Below, one piece after another: positions 12,088 through 22,786 of a DNA stretch of 64,000 nucleotides. How positions within the stretch are numbered: the stretch's first letter is position 1; each line of letters opens with the position of its first letter. The position numbers and the translations under genes are program-made. Below the pieces are notes generated by a model. That model searched no databases. It was not told where the DNA came from and saw nothing but the letters and a program-made list of their open reading frames with translations. Source of the stretch: Marchantia polymorpha subsp. ruderalis (taxonomy: Eukaryota; Streptophyta; Marchantiopsida; Marchantiales; Marchantiaceae); NCBI GenBank assembly GCA_037833965.1, contig AP031352.1, positions 7,296,501 to 7,360,500 of the forward strand, read 5' to 3'.

Positions 12088-12365
12088 TGGGAAGACGAGG
12101 AGTGCATGCCACCGTATACTCTTGACTGAATCCAGAGAAGGACCTCGTCGGCCTACAAACATTCGAACTAGGTGATACCAGCAACTCAACTCAACTTTGG
12201 AGGTACAATCATCTCCTTCATTTTCTTCTCAGTTCTAAACATGTAAATGTAGTCATTGTTTTAGCACGATAAGTAGTTCCAATGCAGCCATATAATTGAT
12301 CAGCTCCTCTACGGCTCCCCATCGAGTACAAAAAGACATGTTTGACAGCTACTAGTCATAACGTA
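12088..12365 (+). repeat. Degraded fourth copy of the lipase upstream region
   Basis: Begins like 10936-11040 and then continues to match the right arm to about 15135: AGTTCCAATGCAGCC corresponds to AGTCCAATGCAGCC near 15054, and the AAGACAT and TTTGACAGCTACTAG blocks correspond to sequence just upstream of the lipase gene. No lipase exons follow. Confidence 0.75.
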
Positions 12366-12380
12366 ACTTGTTTTCAGAAA

Positions 12381-12532
12381 GTGACACTGTCATATTCTCC
12401 GTATGTCAGTTATAACATTTTGAAATATAGATTTTATTTACAGCATATTAAAAAGTCAAAAGAATACTTGGTTCCATAGCAAGAATCTAATACTTCAAGG
12501 CTGGATTTATTCCTCTTGACTTGCAACATCCA
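12381..12532 (-). repeat. Dispersed 152-bp repeat, copy 1
   Basis: Close inverted match to 19441-19591, running from GTGACACTGT to the shared GACTTGCAACATCCA. The flanks differ outside these limits, which suggests a discrete mobile or rearranged unit. It has no coding potential and no clear terminal repeats. Confidence 0.8.
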
Positions 12533-12936
12533 CAGCTGTGTGCAAACCGTAAATACAAAACAAAGAGAATGAAGGATCGGTGAAATGGGTTGGCTTAAGC
12601 TCCTCACAACTGATTAGCACGTCCAAATCCGCTCATTTCATCAAATATCGTTAAGCATGAATAGCCAGCAACTTGCATTGAAGTCCACCTGGTCTTCCAA
12701 GGTTACAGTCTTCGCGCAAATTTAACTTGTGACTCATTTGCAAGGATCCAGACGACTCCAAACTTTAGTTCTAGAGATATCTCATGCGCGGAATTTCAGG
12801 AGGTTATAAAGGTTCAATTCGGGCACCTCGGGATCTGCCGGGCTGGTAGCTTGGGGCGCTGACAAATCATCGATTCCAGCAGTTGCGTTCATGTGAATGG
12901 ACTGAGCCATCTCAGGCACACAGGGAGCTTCAGAAA

Positions 12937-13686
12937 CTACTTTTGCTGGCTCCGCGAATTGAGTTCTAAAATTGTCGACAGATCGAGGAATTGCGGCAGC
13001 ACTCGCTCCCATTGTTTGTCTGGAGTTGCGGGGTTGGTCAAAGACGCTTGTTTCACCACTTTTGGCGCGAAGAACGTATCATTCGAGATCATTTTGCCTC
13101 TCTCATCCTCTTCCGTGATCACTTGCTTGACTCGAATTTCGTCCTTATACCCGCGCGTGCTCATGGTACTGCAAGCGTCGATGGCCTTGATGTGATGAAC
13201 TCTGTCGTAGTCAAGAAAATCGTCGAAGTTGCCTTCCACGACGGTCTCTCGATCGACGTTCTTTCCAGTGACTATATCGTAGGACGTGGGTGAGTCGCAA
13301 AGCATGACGAGAAGCCGTTTCCTTTCGTTTCGGGTGAGCTCAGCGCCGTAAAAGGACGCTATCGCGAGGAGCCAAGCATCACTGTGTAGGGCAATTAGAG
13401 TCAACCAATCTTTGCGTGACATTCCGTCCCTGGAAAAATTTATCCCTACGGCAGGTTCTGGAAAATCTGTAGGAACATCTTGTGCTGGAAGTGCAACTTT
13501 CCATCCTCCATCCGGTAGCCCGTACAAGCACAAGTTCTCCGTGTCTGGGTCACATTGTCGAAAGAGTTCGTCAGACTCAATCGTCAATGCCTTGATGATT
13601 CCTGCCTGCCTCCTCATGACGGCTGCATAGATTACTTCGACGTTTTCAAACTTAGGGTCGAGAACATCCTGAAGCTTCTGGTTCAT
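12937..13686 (-). CDS. Alfin N-domain protein lacking a PHD finger, intronless
   Basis: ATG at 13686, 249 residues, one exon. Residues about 15-125 match the Alfin (Alfin1-like) N-terminal domain in order: RRQAGIIKAL, QCDPDTENLCLYG, LPAQDVP, EPAVGINFSRDGM, KDWLTLIALHSDAWLLAIASFYGA and NERKRL. In flowering plants this domain is followed by a C-terminal PHD finger that reads H3K4me3 and acts in nuclear repression. No Cys/His zinc pattern follows here. Flowering-plant Alfin genes have several introns, so an intronless gene suggests a retrocopy (inference). Past about 13012 a second frame runs open to 12782 with an Ala/Pro/Glu-rich composition, so a frameshift near the end is possible. It sits in the spacer between the lipase arms and has no counterpart in them. 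Confidence 0.75.
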   Translation of the reverse strand: MNQKLQDVLDPKFENVEVIYAAVMRRQAGIIKALTIESDELFRQCDPDTENLCLYGLPDGGWKVALPAQDVPTDFPEPAVGINFSRDGMSRKDWLTLIALHSDAWLLAIASFYGAELTRNERKRLLVMLCDSPTSYDIVTGKNVDRETVVEGNFDDFLDYDRVHHIKAIDACSTMSTRGYKDEIRVKQVITEEDERGKMISNDTFFAPKVVKQASLTNPATPDKQWERVLPQFLDLSTILELNSRSQQK

Positions 13687-14485
13687 GGTCTTTAGACCAC
13701 TGATTAGCAGAAGCTTCAACCCTTCATCCGAGCCGCGTCCTGCACACAAGAAAACGACCCAAACTCTCAGTAAAGAAACTGCTGAAACCCCAGACGTGCA
13801 GAGCAAATCTGAACCAGTCCGTCCACAGTGTTCTCGCTCACGAGGGATAATTCATCAAGGTGGTCAATATTCAGATTCAGCGAGAATCGTGCGGCATTTT
13901 GAACTCTCCCGCTCTTTCACTGCGGTAACTGATACTCGGCTCTTCTGGCCCTGTGTGAGATATCGCACATCGAGCTAGTTTTGTAGCGGTGTCCCACTCG
14001 CTTCTGTCACTTCTTTATCTAGCAGATGGAAACATCACAATTGCGTGGGTGGTTATTCTCCGCTACTGGTACCGTAAGACCCGACCCTTCAGTTCCGTCT
14101 GATAATGTATCTGTTCGCCATTGGAAAACCGGCAGGAACTCAATCGTTCGCAGGGCGGTAATTCTTGGGCTTGTCAGCAGACAGACAGACAGACTCCACG
14201 AGTGAGGTCCTCTCTCCTGTTCATCAACTTTGAAACAACCGTGCATTGCAGTTGACAGAACTTACAGTATCTGCAGACTCGCAGCACAGTTTCCTTCGGC
14301 ATCCCTGCTCGCTCGAAGTCCTGGATTGCCCTCCAGTGAAAATCTCTCGGCCAGAGTTGATTCAACTTTCCAAGGCACCGTGATATCGTCGTTGGGCGGG
14401 GCACCTGTAGTCAGGCTACGCAACAAGACCACAACGGCAGGATTCCGTTCCCGATATATGCTTGCAATTAATGATAGTCTCGAAC
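13687..14485. other. Spacer, right part: no gene recognised
   Basis: Upstream of the Alfin-type gene and just inside the right arm. A 76-codon minus frame (14404-14174) with several Cys residues is open but matches nothing I know and lacks splice support. Confidence 0.45.
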
Positions 14486-15481
14486 GAGGTTCTAAACTCC
14501 AATTCCATGGTGGCGGGTTTCAAATCGAATGAAATATTCGGATATTGTGATGCGCGTTGACAGGTTTGTGTTCGCCTTTGCAGGTGACCAACTGAGTCAT
14601 AGCGGTAGATAGAGAAATGGGGAATCGGTTTCGCAACAAATAACTGTTACGAAGGAAACTCATCAACTTGCAACGGGCACTGCACGCAACTTGTCGTTGT
14701 TGCAAGTATATAGCCGCTAGCTTGAGCTGGGAATTTGTAGCCGAGCAGAAGCATGTCATGGCAATGCCTCGGGTCAATATATCAATCCGCGACTCATCTT
14801 TTGTGCAACGGCATGGCAAGAACGGTGAAAAACGTAAGATGCGTATTTCAAATATGTGTTATTTATCCTTTGACTTGGATTTGTCTGCCAATTTATACTC
14901 TGGCTGGATTCACACAAGGACCTCGTCCGCTTACCGAGTTTGGATCGAGGAGTAACCCGCAGATAAATTCACTCAGGAAGAACAACCACCGATTTCAAGC
15001 TTTCATTAGTTCAAAATATTTGAAATGTAATCTATGTTTCAGAACGATCAGTAAGTCCAATGCAGCCGTATTTTGGACCAATTCATCTCATACTCACCAT
15101 GGAGGATGAAGAGACATTTCTTTACGGCTAGTATCTGTCAAACCGCAACGTTTACTTATTGGGCCAGATCTGGACTCCATGGAAACGGTTCAAAGAGGAT
15201 ATCTGACGATTCCTCTTGAAGACAAATTTCAAATTCAGTTGATTTTGCGGTTGAGAGAAGGAGACGTTGGTCTGAAGCCTCGGTGATAGCCATAAAGAGG
15301 TTGGGTGGTGATAAATCAGTATCTTTTCGAAGATACAGCATACATTTGCAAGTTCTATCGTTGTCTAAAGCTCAGTTTTATCAGCAAACCTTTATTGTCG
15401 GCTTTTTGCAAATCAGTTGTTTGTCAATATCAGCAACATCCAGTGTACGACAGTCCGTGCATCGTCAGCCAACTGAGAACA
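14486..15481 (+). other. Upstream region of right lipase copy (inside the inverted arm)
   Basis: Homologous to 9170-10195. I see no coding exon before 15482. The TATA-equivalent site at 15291-15300 reads CATAAAGAGG rather than the TATAAAGAGG of the left arm. Confidence 0.55.
15291..15300 (+). promoter_or_regulatory. Mutated TATA-equivalent of intact lipase gene
   Basis: CATAAAGAGG, against TATAAAGAGG at the matching place in the left arm (complement of 9351-9360). This is one substitution at the first T of the box. The effect on transcription is not known. Confidence 0.35.
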
Positions 15482-18400
15482 ATGGGGTCGAGCAATCGGC
15501 CCTTATCATCATGGCTGTCACTAGCTACTCTAATTGCTACTCTGGCTGTTGTGAGCCAATGCGTCGATATGCTGGAGATGGATGCGCATGCGTCGTTGAC
15601 TTTCTGCGAGATTCATGTACTTCCTCGAGGATACAATTGCGAAGAGCATGAGGTAAGTGGTCTTAATTACTAATAGATACTCTGTCGGCTCGACTTATTA
15701 GTGTTCTAAAGCAGAGTAGTGACAAATAAATTGCAACTTTCCGTTTTGTTTTGGCATGTTTTAAGAAGACATGGCTTCATTCAGATTGTGCAACCAAAAG
15801 ATACCTGAACATGGTCGGTCTTTGTGTGATTTCTGTACACTGGCAGGTATATTCGGAGGATGGTTACATGCTTCGTCTGCATCGGGTTACACTTCGGAGC
15901 AGCCTGGACAAGTCTGTGTGGGAATGGCTGGAGCCGGAGCTCCGACATAAGCACAAGCACATGGGGCCCTTCCCTGGGTTCAAGAAACCACGGCCAGCTC
16001 CTGAGGCTGTACCCTCGTACACAAGTCCTAGCAGCAGGTCCGAAAGTCCACCATCTCCAAGTCCTCCTCCTTCCTCCTTCTCGCCTACAGGTGAAGGAGC
16101 ATATGAAGGACCATCTCCGCCGTCGTCCTCCTACTCTCCACCTGGTGGTTATGGAGGTTCCAGTCTTCCGTCCTCCTCCTCGCCTCCAAGTGAAGGCGCA
16201 TATGGAGGACCATCTCCGCCGTCGTCCTTCTACTCTCCACCTGGTGGATACGGAGCTCCTACAGGCGCAAGCACATATGGAGGATCGAACTCAGCTCCAT
16301 CGTCTTACTCTCCCCAGGCAGCCACTGGATATGGGGCACCCAGTCCCGCCGGTTCTAGGAACTCACCACCAAGTGCCGGCGCAATAGGAGGAGGATCTCC
16401 ATCTCCCAGGTCCTTCAACCCTCCTCCTGCCTCTGGCGGATATGGAGCACCGAGTCCTCCTGGTACGGAGCCATATGGAGGAGGATCCACACCGCCGCCT
16501 TTCTACTCTCCTCCCACTCCTTCAGAATCGAACTCTCCACCAGGTGCAAGGAATTACGGAGAGGGATCGTCAGGACCATCAACATCTGCTCTCTCCCCAC
16601 CACTTGGTGGATCCGGATTCGGAGGCTCGCCACCATCGTCAACGAGCTCTTCACCGAATGGGTCAGTAGGATCTACTTCCAGTTCCAGTGCTGAATGTCC
16701 ACCAGGCTTGTCCTCGCCGAACATTGCAAGGAGGGGACTTACTAGCAGCAATGGCCGAGAGCAACCTTGGACTCGAACCCGAAATGCAGAACTCATCGAC
16801 CGGGATCCGGTTCTGCTCATGCACCACGAGCTTTTCAATGGGGGCAGCTGGTTCACGCCCGTGGCCACCGAGAACGACACTCTGCTCCCGCTCAGGCTCG
16901 TGGACCAGGGCTTCGATGTGTGGATCGGTCACGAGCGGGCGACGCTCTGGAGCCACGAGCATCGGAAGCTTACTCCCAACGATGCTGTACGTGCAACACG
17001 ATACTCCCGGTCTGCTGATTTTCGCTTGGAAATTGACTGTTCGAAGCATTTGTGTGGCGTTTTTGCAAGTATTTTCTGGCTCTTGCTGATGACTGACCGG
17101 AAGGATACGAACATGCAGGCGTACTGGAACTGGACATGGGATCAGCATGTAGAGCACGACGTTCCAAAGCTGCTGACATACATCAGCGACGAGACTGGCT
17201 CCAGAGTGCATTACGTCGGCGTCTCTCTGGTGCGTTAATGTATTCATTACGTGATTTCCTCCCTCCCTACAGGTAAGTTCCACATTCGGGCTTTGAGCTC
17301 AAGCTTATTTGCCGTGACTGGTTGGATGGATGTGTGCAGAGCGCTGCAGTCGGGGCAGCCGCAGCCACGAACGCGGGCGTCGCCATTCGCATGAAAACTC
17401 TGACCCTGATAGCTCCCGCCGTCTATCGGGGGAAGACTACTTCAGTTTTCCTGCAAGCCTGGGATCCTATTCTATTTCCCTCGGTGAGGCTTCCGAGCGC
17501 CTTCTCCATTTTTGTTTCATTACGTCAAACTTGATAGTGCTGACAACAGGATTGCAATCGAGAATCGACGATGACAGCCGCTGTATTGTGATTACAGGCC
17601 TTAGGCACGAGCGACGACGAATGGCACGACCGCAGGCTCGGTGCGTTCAACTTTCCGAGGTAAGTATGGCAACAGCAGCATGTTTGACTTGACGTGAAAT
17701 TGAGTATCTTCAATCTGTCCACATCAGCAGCCATGCGATGAGTTTGGTGAAGTTAGGAAAGATCGGGAGCTAATACTGCTCCTTGGTGCCCCAGGGAGCT
17801 TCATCTAGATGCCATTCCATTGACCGGCCCCGCTTCTCGTCTGCGGTTCGCCATTTCGGGTGATGGAACATTCCTTCTTCATTTGATTTTTCCCAGTGAA
17901 TTAGAAAAATGGGCTCGTGCGATGATTCGGTTTATCGATAACCTTCTGTCGACTGATTTGTTTGTGGGGTCGTATTGGAATCTGACCCTGTTTCCTTTGC
18001 CTTTCCTGCATGTCCATAATAAAGGCCCCGATTGTTGCCTGGGTCCGAGTGTGCTCTCGCTCGCCAACGGGTGGGATGGAGTGACGTCGTACAAGAATCT
18101 CGAGCACCTCCATCAGGGTAAACTGGACGATCGATCTTGATGAGATTAGGAGGAAGTAAGGCAGGCAGGGCTAGATCGAGATATCACACGGATTTGATAC
18201 TTTTGTAGCGAAGCATGGACTGACTTCTCACATAATCGCGTGAACTGCTCGCATGCAGGAGTTTCGACGAATACCTTTCAGCACTTCGACTACGGATCCG
18301 CAGCCTTGAATGCGCTGGCATACGAGGGCAAAACCGACCCTCCGACTTACGAGCCGAAAGATATTCCCAACGACCTTCCGATGTTGGTGGTTTACGGAGG

Positions 18401-18593
18401 GCAGGATTTATACTCGCCTCCCGAAGGTGCGCTGGAATTCATGAGCTTGACACAGACTATGCCTCAGTCAGTGTACCTGCCTCACTACGCACATTTCGAT
18501 CTATCTCTGAGCCTGCACCGAGCGGACGATGTGTATGGGCCGATCACAGCCTTTCTTCAAGACCAATACGGACCTGAAGAACCTTACTACTGA
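15482..18593 (+). CDS. Secreted acid-lipase-type alpha/beta hydrolase with long proline-rich insert, eight exons
   Basis: Exons by eye: 15482-15652, 15847-16986, 17119-17229, 17340-17483, 17598-17659, 17795-17859, 18025-18117 and 18259-18593. Together they are 2121 nt with no stop, giving 706 residues. Residues 1-27 look like a signal peptide. [18 protein letters not shown] is the AB-hydrolase-lipase N-terminal motif. It is followed by a Pro/Ser/Gly/Tyr-rich region (about 90-370; repeats of SPPGGYG, PSPPSS and EGAYGGP), then the core: [62 protein letters not shown] and HYAHFDL. The predicted triad is Ser473, Asp645 and His674. Known lysosomal-acid and gastric lipases, and plant homologues, cleave lipid esters in secretory or vacuolar compartments. 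Oddities are the extensin-like insert and an elbow of GVSLS in place of the usual GHSQG. The proline-rich part suggests a cell-wall or surface location (inference). Confidence 0.85.
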
Positions 18594-19085
18594 TCATGTA
18601 ACCAATGTATCGATAGGACGATAGCGATAATAGATATATCAATCAGCAGCAGATGTTGCCAGAAGCGTCATGACTTCATGAAATTGGACGATTAGTCCCA
18701 TTAGTAGTGTATAGCTATAGGTAGTGGTTTACAGTAATATGGGCAGCAGCTGTTGCCCATACGATATACAAGTGGAGATAGCTACAATTTCTTGAGTACA
18801 ATTTACTAGGCCGATCACAACCTTTCTCCAAGACCAATACGGCTCTAAGACCAGTAAGGATATGAAGAACCCTACTACTGATTATGAAACTTATTAATCG
18901 ATAGTCCCAGTAGTAGTGGTTAGTGAAAATAGAAATATCAATCAGCAGCTGTTGTTGGAGAGGTTTATGCCTTCAATCGTACGATTAGTCCCAGTAGTAT
19001 ATAGAGTTATAGATATCTTAATGAGCAGGAAAAGCTGTTGACCATATGATATTCATGCGGAGATAGCCACAATTTACTGAGTACT
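18594..19085 (+). repeat. Tandem duplication of the lipase 3' end and flank
   Basis: After the stop at 18593, the segment 18808-18887 repeats the last coding block in decayed form (GCCGATCACA..., AAGACCAATACGG, CCCTACTACTGAT). The flank TTAGTCCCA...TATAG and the GGAGATAGC block (18745-18810) recur at 18887-19085. The left arm has a single copy of the flank, so the extra copy arose in the right arm or was lost from the left. Confidence 0.75.
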
Positions 19086-19440
19086 TTACGTAGAATAAAC
19101 TCTTACGGGTTATGTTCCATTTCACATCGGAGGGTCTATCCATTCAGAACCTGTGAACAACTCACTTGTGCTCTCGTTCTCTCTAACATTCAGGAAATCA
19201 ATAAAATTGTGCAGTATCTATCTTTTGATTTGGAAAACCTGATTTGAGTACTGTACAGAGTCTCGTCTGCCATGGAGTGTGCCTCAGTCTGTCCTTGAGG
19301 CATGTAGATATTTGAACCCTCTGACAGTCCTAGTCCCATCCCGGTTGTACACCTTGCTAACACCGTTCGATTCGCTAACCACTAGTGTATCACAGTATTG
19401 AGATGACGCTCTTGCTCGCTTGCCGTACGTAGCGTACACA

Positions 19441-19591
19441 TGGATGTTGCAAGTCAAGAGGAACGAATCGAACCTTGAGATATCTAGATTCTTGCTATGG
19501 AACCGGTATTCTTTTGACTTTTTATTTATAGCATAAATAAAATCTATATTCCAAAATGTTATTACTGAAATACAAAGAATAACAGTGTCAC
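19441..19591 (+). repeat. Dispersed 151-bp repeat, copy 2
   Basis: Inverted match to 12381-12532; see that entry. It lies about 400 bp outside the right arm. Confidence 0.8.
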
Positions 19592-22500
19592 TGTTTCATA
19601 ACTATCTCGAAGTTAATAAACATCTACTACTGATCAGAGATGATATAAATTCTTGGTAGAAGCTTAATCTATAAGAAGTTGAGATGTATACCCATTTTAT
19701 TCAATAAATGTGAAACCTGAGTTCCAATCATCGAATTTAATAACTTCAATCTCTCTATATTTGAAGTAGATTAAGTACTATACTTTGCATCAGCATTACA
19801 TTCAATCTCAATTCTCATATTACTTAGTACTAAGAATATAACAAGAATCGTTGTTGGGGATCATGATGCTTCAATTGAGATTCCATTTTCGTGGCAATTA
19901 AAAGCAATCATGAAACTTAATGAAGATTGACGTTGCCAATTAATTTCGATCAGCAAGATGAGGATATTTGGTATTACATACCTCCTAATAGTAACATGCA
20001 TTGGTTTTGGGGTTAGATGTCACTATTGGGAGTTGTCAATAATTTCTTTTCATGCATTACATCAATCTATAAATGTGTTGTTTGGTTTCAAAATCGTTTT
20101 CATTTGCACATCTGTATTGTTCACGAAGATTAACGTAAATTGCGTAAATTAGAATTGCGTTTGAATTCAGATTAATACAAAAAAACTTAAGTGAAACAAA
20201 TGATGATAAATTTGTAACAAATTATTTTACTGTTATGTTATTTTACTATTAATATATGTATCAAATTGTTGAGATATATCTTTAAATGAACTTATGTCAC
20301 ATTTTTTAAATCTCATAGTTATGTATTGTGATCATACTAGTAATTCTTATTCTGAAATTAAATTCGAAATTGTCACTATTGGTAATATCATGGCACTGTT
20401 TTCAATAGTGATGTATCGTTTCTATTGAGCAGATTTATAAATTAAAAACTAATGGTTTTAGAATTTTACATCATTAATGAGAAGATGTCACTCATAACAG
20501 TACTTCATTGTGATATTCCTGTAGATTATTAAGCAGAAAGTCCAGAAATACAATAGGGAAAAATTGACTATAATTAAGAAGTCTGTTTCTTTGGCATGCA
20601 GGTACTTAGGTGGAAGTAGTTAGGTTTCACATCCTTTGTTTACGAACAATCTTTGCCGGAACAAAACCTTTGAATCATAAGTACAGTATCATCTTGTGTG
20701 GCATTTCTTGGATTCACATTCACTGTGCCCTCCAACTTCAATCTGAACCATGTTGACTCCTAGTTTGTAAATGAAAGAAATGAGAATTTTAGTTCAAGAC
20801 TGGTGTGAGCTATGGGACCAGAGGTGGAAACGCATGAATGGCGCTAACCCCGCGTCGTGGGTACTTGATCTCCAAAGCTTGTGTCCCTGGGATAGGAGCG
20901 TTTTACATGGAGAACTGTATGATTGCTGGTTTTATGAAACTGTTATCCTTGTGAGAGTTAGGGGGAGCCAATAAACGTGTAGATGCGTTTAATATTGTTG
21001 ACAAGTATGTAAGCCTATAATATTGGGGTGTACATGTCAAGATTTTATTATATGCAGCAATATGGTCACTTGGACATATAATTTCGTCTGCGAAATTTGG
21101 ATATGATCCACATCAAGTTATACGAAATATAGGTTTCCACATTTCAGATAAACAGAACTACTTGCAGGAGCATTATATGACATGTTTATGACCTTGTTTA
21201 CAGTAACAACAGTGGGATAAATTTGAAGTCAAACTGCAATGGCTACATCCGTCGAAAAATTTAGCTATATGTAATCGGGAGAGCTCTAGGGTTGAGTACA
21301 TACTTGCGGACATGTTCTTACTTTATTTCTATATGTGCAACTAGGATAGGCAAAACTTAACCAAGCTAACAATTAGATACTTACACCTCGTACCATGACA
21401 ACCAGTTCACTAAACCTGTAATGAGTTTCCCTACAGATATCCGCATAGTCCCCGCATCGAATAAATGAGCGGGTAAACATTTATGATTGAAAGCAATTAA
21501 TATGGGCGCAAGATCCAAGAGGAATTTACAATAAAATAATTTTTTTTATGAAACTTATGATATCTATAATAGTTCTTTTTCTTTTTCTATTATTTTTTTT
21601 ATTTTTATTTTTTAAAATAACTATAATAAGTTATTCATCTTTTAAAACATAAAAAATTAAATTTTATGAAATTTATAGCATGAAAAAATCATTTCAATAA
21701 TTTTTTATGATAATATTGATTTTCAAAAGAAAAAGTAGGATTAAAAAAAATCACAGAATATGATAAAGAAAGAGAAAATTTTCATTCATGAATAGTATAT
21801 TCAAACACTTTTATCTGAATTTGAATTGGACTTTAACATCAAGCACTGGAAGGAATAATAGACTCACTGGAAAAAAGAATAAAATGTGGATGGAATATCA
21901 GAATGAATAACACCAGGTAGTTAGTTTGAAACTTACAGAAAATCACAGGGATCCGTTTATCTTACTCACATGATATACATGAAACAAGTTTCATGTATAT
22001 TATATATTCACAACTTTTGTATTAACATTATGGTCAGGTAGATTGAGCATGTGATCGAAAGCTTTCGGTTAGATTACAATCTGTAATTAACCTAAGTGTC
22101 ATTGCAGACATTTTGAGAAATAGCATATGAAATTCATCAACTTATCTGTGCAGCATGAAAACTTATGTATTGTGATATCAGAACAACTCATAGTTGACGT
22201 GTACATGAGTATACCTTGTAGTCAACGTTTTTCCTCATAACCAACCATACAAAATCATTACTTTCATACTTTGGGATAGTATGAAAGTGTGATGACTTTT
22301 CGTTATAATCTCATTCTTCTTGCAAGCAGCTGATTTCAGCTGGGTTTGACCGTAGATGAGGAACTGCACTCCGAATTCCGAGGCAGTAACAAAGTTGGTG
22401 ACCACGAGACAGGATGGAAGAGGACGCTTCGAGTTTACTTTCAGCCGCGAGTGAATTGGAAATTCTTTCGAAGCCGTCGGAATAGCTGATGCTGCTGCTG

Positions 22501-22786
22501 TGGCACATTGTGAAGGTCGTTCGGAGGAGCGTTGGAGGTCATTTCGAATGTTCTTCAATGGAAGAGCGTCGCAGTGAGGTTGGATACAAGAACGATCGTC
22601 CAGATGGAGGATTGCGTAAGGGGATAGGTCCACCGGTTCCAAGATGATCCGTAATGTTCTTATCTCGAGCTCAAAGCCAGGATCTTCGTTAGAGGAGCAG
22701 ACTGGTCAACCGCGTTGGCATCGTATCGACGAACGGAACAGGGCATCGAGGAATTTGGCCCGAGTTCGCTATCCATCGATGCAGCA
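19592..22786. other. AT-rich intergenic region with degraded repeats
   Basis: No convincing gene. GTCACTATTGG-type blocks near 20022 and 20371, and a GAGTGACATC block (complement near 20490), resemble the ends of the transposon at 25727-26709, so decayed relatives are likely. A plus frame at 20771-20974 contains NGANPASWVLDL, weakly like the NPATWMLEV motif of PDR/ABCG transporters; too little to call. 21530-21790 is extremely A/T-rich. A perfect 13-bp inverted repeat with a 2-nt loop lies at 21973-22000, and an 11-bp stem with a 7-nt loop at 22260-22288. A 23-codon ATG frame (22414-22485) lies upstream of the fibrillin gene and could be an upstream ORF. Confidence 0.5.

Larger units (their letters stand above)
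14486..19025 (+). repeat. Right arm of the large inverted duplication
   Basis: Inverted counterpart of 5828-10195. It carries the intact lipase gene. It is longer mainly because its 3' end contains an internal tandem duplication (about 18600-19085). Confidence 0.9.

Noticed and set aside
11821..12189. Open frames of 85-128 codons across the GC-rich patch
   Set aside because: Open because of base composition; frames exist on both strands and copy A and copy B are scrambled relative to each other.
20771..20974. 67-residue frame with NGANPASWVLDL, reminiscent of ABCG/PDR transporters
   Set aside because: Only one short motif matches, no exon boundaries or other ABC motifs are nearby.
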